A stretch of 64,000 bases of DNA from NCBI GenBank assembly GCA_905250115.1, contig CAJNOI010000004.1, positions 707,729 to 771,728 of the forward strand, read 5' to 3'. This stretch comes from Adineta steineri (Eukaryota; Rotifera; Eurotatoria; Adinetida; Adinetidae). The notes under the pieces were generated by a model that had not been told where the DNA came from, ran no database searches, and saw nothing but the letters and a program-made list of their open reading frames with translations. Both the position numbers and the translations under genes were made by a program. Positions 58,258 to 64,000 of the stretch are shown here, one piece after another. How positions within the stretch are numbered: the first letter of the stretch is position 1; the number at the start of each line of letters is the position of its first letter.

Positions 58258-61242
58258 TGTGTAGTTCTTACTTATATAGATAAGTAATACAGAGAAAGAA
58301 ATACAATATTTGATACTACGAAATATGTCTTTGACTAAACCATTAATATATTATTAAGATATATTCAAGATTTTTTTATGAAGGTTTATTTTTGCGAAAA
58401 GAAACGTTTTAAATATGAATATACGTTATCAAGTTTTTGTATTACTCTTGAATGAAAAAAACAATTAGTCATAAATGGCATTACTATTGAATTGTAAGAA
58501 TACTTCAATAAATCAATTAAAATTGTATAAAGTTAAAAAAAAACATAATATTTTGTAACAAAAATATATATAAACAAAGGAATTGTATTGTTTGAAATCG
58601 ATCAATAATAATAACAATTTTTATATTTATTTACGATATAATATAGTCAAGCTTTTCAGTTAGCCTGGAAAATCAAAGATGTAGATTAATTCTATATTTC
58701 ATTCAATCATAAAGAAAATGATTTGAGATGAATTTTGATTTTTCTTTTGTTTTGTATTTTAGAAAATCTTTGAATCTCGAAATAATATTAACCGTTCTTT
58801 TTCAATAAGTTAAATTATATCGTGATGAATTACTCAGATACTATTTATAGATTTAACCTAGACACGTATACATAAAGGTCACTATTCTGTTCGTTGTAAA
58901 TATCCTGCATTATATTATCAATATGAAACGAAAATGTATATACGTATTCTTTAAAATATGAAAAAAATATCCAGCAATAAAAATCAACCTTCCGATATTT
59001 TTTTAACAAATTGAGTAACAAAAAAACAGTGATTATAAATACATGTACTCACCATGCAAATTATTAATCAGAGAGTTATCATATGTATGTGTATCTCCTA
59101 TATTAATTAATATTTTTTTACTGTCGAATATATTTACACAAATTAAAAACGACATATAATTGATATTAATCTACGTCAAAAATTGAGGTAATATATTGAT
59201 CGGGTGTGCTCACATGTATTAATCAGATAAATAATTTGCTTTCAAATTATCAAGGTTACTTTAAGATTTAGCAAATACTATTGGTTGTAATAAATACTTT
59301 TAAAAAGTATGATTGTTATTCTTATTTATTTAACAGGTTAGCATACTTATAGGTGTGTCAAATGTTAATAGAAAAACCTATATAAAAAAAACATTTACAC
59401 TTGATTATTAACTGAAAGCCAACTCGTGTTGATCGTCATAAACAGATAAAACTTAGATACATGATCAATTATTATTGTAAACAAAAATAATTATGGTAAA
59501 CATCTCCTTATTTCAAATTACAAGTATGATTATGTTTTTTAGTTTTGATTTCGTATAATCTATGAAATAATTTGCAGACCAAAGAGATATTCAAAGTAAA
59601 GGATAGAATACCCAATGACAGACGATATTTATCTAATCGCTGAACTTTTTGGCCTTGTTATAGGCTATATATATTTTGCTATATTTAGTGACTTAATAAA
59701 TTGACTAGTTAAGTATGTTCGATAATGAAAAAAAAACTGTTAGATATTTTAACCTTCAGTAAGTTTGATAATTGTTTGAATATTTTCTTACATAATTAGA
59801 AAATGCAAAACAACATCACATAATTTCTTCGTATTTTTTGGTAGTTGAAGGTTTTTGATTATAAATCTGTAGAGAAGAAAATTAATATTTGTCTGTGAGA
59901 ACAATTTTCTACTATATTTTTTTATTACAAGTTATTAGACAACGATTTTACGCTTTGTTGAGACATTATTTGTTATTGATAAGAAGTTATTCTTGCAACC
60001 TTCATATATTTTCTATGAAAATTATGCGTAAACAATCATTAGTTATTGAATATTTGTATTGAAGTAAAAAAAAGATTTTAATCTTTTGTTAAACAAGAAA
60101 GAAAAGAAGAATAAAGAGAATTGTTAGTATTGTAATAACTTTATTCATTATTGAATGTTTCAATAGTTTCATTTGAATCTGTATCTCTATATAATTGATG
60201 ATCGAATGTTATACTAGGAGATACACCTGTATAATTATCATAGTAACATTTCGTTTTATAAATATTTACTTGGCTGTTAGGTTAGGAAAGTAGATAATTA
60301 CAGAGGAGAAAAAGGAAAAAAAATGGTCATTTATAAGACTGTGTATAAAAATATTTGTACATCATCAATGTATGTATATCCTTGAATGTATTTTATTTGA
60401 TAAATGTTTCTTTGTTAATAATAATCGAAATAAACAACAATTATAACAATAGCTATGTTTACGTGTATTATTCTATGCATCTAGAAAACTTGCTGTCCCT
60501 GTATCATATCAATATGACCATGACAAGATAAATTGCAACTACAAATGTGACTGATAGCAAAACACCTTCATTGACATTCTATCATCAGTTATATCGGCCA
60601 TCAACAATTACAAATGAGTCTTTGAGGGTAAATGTTTGCCCTATAAAGTATGATTAAATCATATTAGAAAGATTTACTATTGAATATAAATGAAAATAAA
60701 CATGTTTTCAAGGCTGAAATTTTTTCTGTTCTTCCATGACTTTGACTTACACACCCGTAAACATGATGGATGATCAATTGAAATAATAGATGAATGACTG
60801 AATGAATAAATATGCAAGTGATGCGAACCATACCCAGTCGTATGTAGAATCATTTGGCCTTCGATCACAATCAGTTGTAGTACGAGTGTGTAATTTTTGT
60901 CTTTACTTGCGTATCAAACGTAAAACCGTGCATGCCGATACAAGACGATGTCGACGAAAAGTATTGACGACAAGAAAAAGAGAGAAAGAAAATTCCACAC
61001 CCGACTAAACACGATATATGAAAAAACAGAGACACCATCAGCTCATTCCCCCATTACATATAAAGTGATTTGCATTATCTATATTGTACAGCTTTTTTTT
61101 TTCATTAGATACATATAGCTAAGTTGTAAAAAACAATAAACAAGGTGATGTGTATAAATCAAATCTTTCGATCAATCCTATTTTTATCTTTTAACTATCT
61201 TTAGATTATAGTTGTTTAAGGGACATAATATTTAGTTGAGAA
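58258..61242. other. Large intergenic region
   Basis: About 3 kb of AT-rich DNA without a supported gene. The proximal part is the promoter of the unknown minus-strand gene. Near 61180-61203 the sequence TTAACTATCTTTAG gives an acceptor-like site 40 bp before the next ATG. Open frames near 60677-61008 are short and lack homology. Confidence 0.5.
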
Positions 61243-63061
61243 ATGTCTTACGAAGAAGCATCATCAGCATCATTCTTCCAGAGTAGTTCTGGTGGAAATG
61301 GATTAAATGGAAGTAAGTTTACTTTTTTGTTTAAGAAAAAAAGAACGAATTCATAAAACTATATATACATGTACCTAATATATTCATTTTTTATTGTTTT
61401 ATATTTTTTAATTTTCAGGTGAATTTGGTGGTTCTCTTGGTGGAGGTTTAGAAGGTGGAGCACAAGAAGGCTATTCAAGCTATCAGTCCTCATCTTCAGC
61501 TGGTTACGGAAATGGTGAAGCACTTCTAAGTAGTGGTGGAAGTGCTAATAATGGATTTTTCTCGTCATCATCATCATCGTTTAGTGGACTTGGCGGCGGT
61601 TCTCAAACAAGTGCTAATGGTTTAGACGCTGGTTTCGCACAGCAAAGCCATATAGGAGTATCGTCAGCTAGTGATAGTGGTTTTGGTTCTGGCAATTTCG
61701 AACAACGTTCAACCGCATTAACAACTTATGCTACCGATGCTCAAGGGCTCTTTAAAGATCCTAATCCCGAAATTGTTCGTCGACCAGCTCCGGGCGGCCA
61801 ACAAACATATACTCAACGAGTTATCGTTAAATTTTTACAACCACCACCCGTCCCTCCTCCAGGCGTATGTATTTCAAAGAAAAAATTTTCATATGACGCT
61901 CAATATAAAAATTTAAAATGCTGTATTTTAGCCTCTTATCATCAAAGAGGTTCGTCCACCTCAACCACCTCCACCTCCTCCACTTTATATACGTACGTAA
62001 AACTTTAATTCAACATATGTAATCATTTCTAGATTTAATCATATAGGTCAACGTCCACCACCACCACCAACCCTACCCCCAATTGTTATTCGTGAAGCAC
62101 CACCTAAAGTACCAGCAGCTGTCGGCACACAAAGTAGAATATTCGAAAAATAAATCGCATAAATATAACAAAGAAATTCATATTAACTTTTAGTTATTAC
62201 AAAAATGCTTCCACCTTTACCTACACCGCCTCGTTCAGTAATTATTGAACGTTTACCACCTGTACCACCTAGACCACGTGATGTTATCGTTGAAAGATGG
62301 CTACCATATAGACATACACAAAAACGTCGTGTTATTATTCAACGAGCGCCTCCTCCAGTATTACAGAAGCCACGTAACATAATTATTTAGTATAAATATA
62401 ACCTTGATAAAATTAAGTAGCAGTTTTTACTAATTGCTATTTATTTTTAGTTACGAAGCGCCAAAAGCTCAAGTTGTTCGTCGATTTCAGAATTTGGGTG
62501 TTCAACGTGCTAATCCAGCTGATTATGTAGCACGTTATGGTGCTCAGCTAGAAGATTCTCAAACACTTATTTCACACGCTAGACAAGCTGGTGTTGTGGA
62601 AGATATCGTAAGTCTACTATGATTTTTAAAATTCTTAAATAATTAGCTTTTGAATAAACAATATGTGTTATTGTAATTTTGTTTTTTCTTTCTATATTTA
62701 GTCACCTCCTGCCGGTGCAGCAACGAGTTTTGAATCTTCTAATTTTGAAAGTTTTCAATCCAGCGGTGGTAGTATTGGTGCAGCTGGTTTTGATTTTAAT
62801 TCTGCCTCGAGTAATGGTCTATCGGCAGTTGGAGGTGGTATTGGTCTTGAATCGATTAATGGTGGCGGTGAACTCGCATCAAGCAGCTATGAAGCATCTT
62901 CATCTTATAGTACAAATGCTGGCGGTACTGGCGGCTATGGTGGAGGTCTTGAAGCGTCATTTGGTGGCCTTGGTATTGTTGATAATGCAAATGCAAATGG
63001 TATTGGTGGCGGTAGTAGTAGTTATGAATCGTATTCTTCACAACAAACATTTACTCAATAA
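61243..63061 (+). CDS. Gly/Ser-rich, Pro-rich filament-like protein with alveolin-type repeats
   Basis: The ATG is at 61243 (MSYEEASSASFFQSSSGG) and the stop at 63059-63061. About seven exons, with short introns. The head (about 130 residues) and tail (about 120 residues) are Gly/Ser/Ala-rich with YSSYQSSSS- and SYESYSSQQ-like patches. The middle is a Pro-rich rod of short repeats: RVIVKFLQPPPVPPPG, PLIIKEVRPPQPPPPPP, VITKMLPPLPTPPRSVIIER, LPPVPPRPRDVIVERWLPY, KRRVIIQRAPPPV, ending in QVVRRFQNLGVQRANPADYV and ARYGAQLEDSQTLISHARQA. The VIxER/VIVERWLPY repeats resemble alveolin or articulin-like cytoskeletal repeats. A head-rod-tail layout suggests an assembling structural protein, perhaps of the syncytial epidermis lamina, but this is inference. 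I cannot give a named orthologue. Confidence 0.7.
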
Positions 63062-63506
63062 AGAGTGTCTTTCATGGTTTCTTCCAGTATAATAGACAAT
63101 CTCATATTTCAGAAAAAATGCAAAAAAAAAAGAAATTGTTATTCACGTTCTTTGCTGGTTTTTTTTTCATTTACCATGCATTTTATTGTTTCATTTTTTA
63201 AATTTTCTTGTCAATCTACCTAATAAATACAAACGATTGAATAGTTAACTATATATTTATATATTTATTAAAAAATAAAAAAAACGGCAAACAAACTAAA
63301 CATATATATATATAAGTTTATATTTTATTTAAAAAGAAATTGTAATTCTATACACCCTCTATCAAGGTAGTTTGAATAGATTTGTTCATTTGTTAAAAAC
63401 GATGAACCAATCGAAGAATATCGAACGAACAAACGATAATTCTTTTGTTTAATATAACGATTAAAATCTCAATATACTACATATATATTCATTGAAACAC
63501 CTAGAA
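63062..63506. other. 3' flank and short intergenic region
   Basis: T/A-rich. It contains AATAAA-like signals (63220-63226) for the preceding gene and a TA run (63303-63315). No exon seen. Confidence 0.5.
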
Positions 63507-64000
63507 ATGACACAATCTCGTCGTAAAAACCTTTCGGCGCCTAAAGCAAACAAACTTCATCATTGCTCCAAGGTAAAATGTCACCGTTCATTACCATTGA
63601 ATCATCCAATTTCGTATACAAATGGTCTATGTGAACGACATTTTTTTTTAATTGATCTTCCTTCAATCGATGACGATAATAATGACAATATTAATAATAG
63701 TTATTTGTCTAATGAATCAAAAGAAAAGCAAATCCAACAAACAAAAAATCAATATGAACCATTACGAGGTGATACACGAATAACACGTGAAGTTTTTGAT
63801 GGTTGTCAATGGTAATATATATCATATATATACGTACATTATATTTTCAAGGTTATATATTTAACATAGGCATATGTATGAAGATACAATTGATCATGAA
63901 ACATCAAAAATTAGTCAAATGATTGATTCAAACCTTGGAACTAAATCTTCAAATATTAATAATGAAACTTTAGTACAAATATTTCATTTAGTATCTAGTT
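63507..64000 (+). CDS. Cys/His-containing protein, 5' part, runs off window
   Basis: The ATG is at 63507 (MTQSRRKNLSAPKANKLHHC). Exon 1 ends at 63812 and exon 2 starts at 63870 (CQ|WHMYEDTIDHE), open to the window end. The N-terminus has a Cys/His cluster: HHCSKVKCHRSLPLNHP, then NGLCERHFFLIDLPSIDDD. This loosely fits the C3HC3H potential DNA-binding finger of KANSL2/INO80D chromatin proteins, but the match is too short to name the gene. An acidic Asn-rich stretch follows. Confidence 0.6.

Noticed and set aside
60677..61008. Overlapping open frames on both strands before the Pro-rich gene
   Set aside because: Short, no homology, and mutually exclusive; likely chance.
1..64000. tRNA, rRNA, spliced-leader RNA genes or CRISPR arrays
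   Set aside because: None recognised by eye; no repeat-spacer pattern and no clear tRNA TPsiC box. A covariance-model scan was not possible here.

Overview
This is an AT-rich animal genome window with many short introns (mostly about 50-70 bp) and two scaffold gaps of exactly 100 N. A bdelloid rotifer fits best. The reasons are compact AT-rich introns, a membrane-anchored NHL-repeat protein, an intron-bearing gene of bacterial HicB type, TGTGGG-type telomere-like tracts (the bdelloid telomere repeat, from memory), and splice acceptors just upstream of many start codons, as expected where spliced-leader trans-splicing occurs. The species assignment is inference.

Layout. 1-507 (-): 5' part of DDX6/Me31B. 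0.5-4.3 kb: no gene seen. 4.3-5.8 kb (-): a STEAP-like ferric reductase protein. 6-14 kb is an accessory stretch: two fold-back telomere-like repeats, an NHL propeller membrane protein (+), a Tourist/Harbinger-like MITE and a HicB-like gene (+). 14.4-35.5 kb (-) is dense and read right to left: tetraspanin, a caspase with a C-terminal death domain, CRNKL1 (spliceosome) and the very large UNC80 (NALCN channel complex). 36.4-38.5 kb (-): a PARP with five zinc fingers. 39.9-40.3 kb (-): an Id/emc-type HLH protein. 43.2-44.8 kb (-): SUGT1, cut by a gap. 45.5-48.0 kb (-): a coiled-coil protein of uncertain identity.

48.3-51.2 kb (+) is a tight cluster of UQCC5/SMIM4, a small membrane protein and cereblon. 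52.1-53.6 kb (+): a FET-family (FUS/TAF15/cabeza-like) RNA-binding protein. 55.1-57.2 kb (+): a dynamin/EHD-like membrane GTPase interrupted by the second gap. 57.4-58.3 kb (-): an unknown basic protein. 61.2-63.1 kb (+): a Gly/Ser- and Pro-rich structural protein with alveolin-like repeats. 63.5-64.0 kb (+): the start of an unknown Cys/His protein.

Most genes are conserved housekeeping or signalling genes. The most unusual points are the HicB-like gene, the zinc-finger/PARP fusion made of duplicated exon pairs, the caspase-death domain order, and two head-to-tail clusters with about 100-135 nt between a stop codon and the next acceptor, which suggest trans-spliced operons. Exon limits are from reading splice sites and protein similarity by eye. 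Family names are from recognition, not database search.
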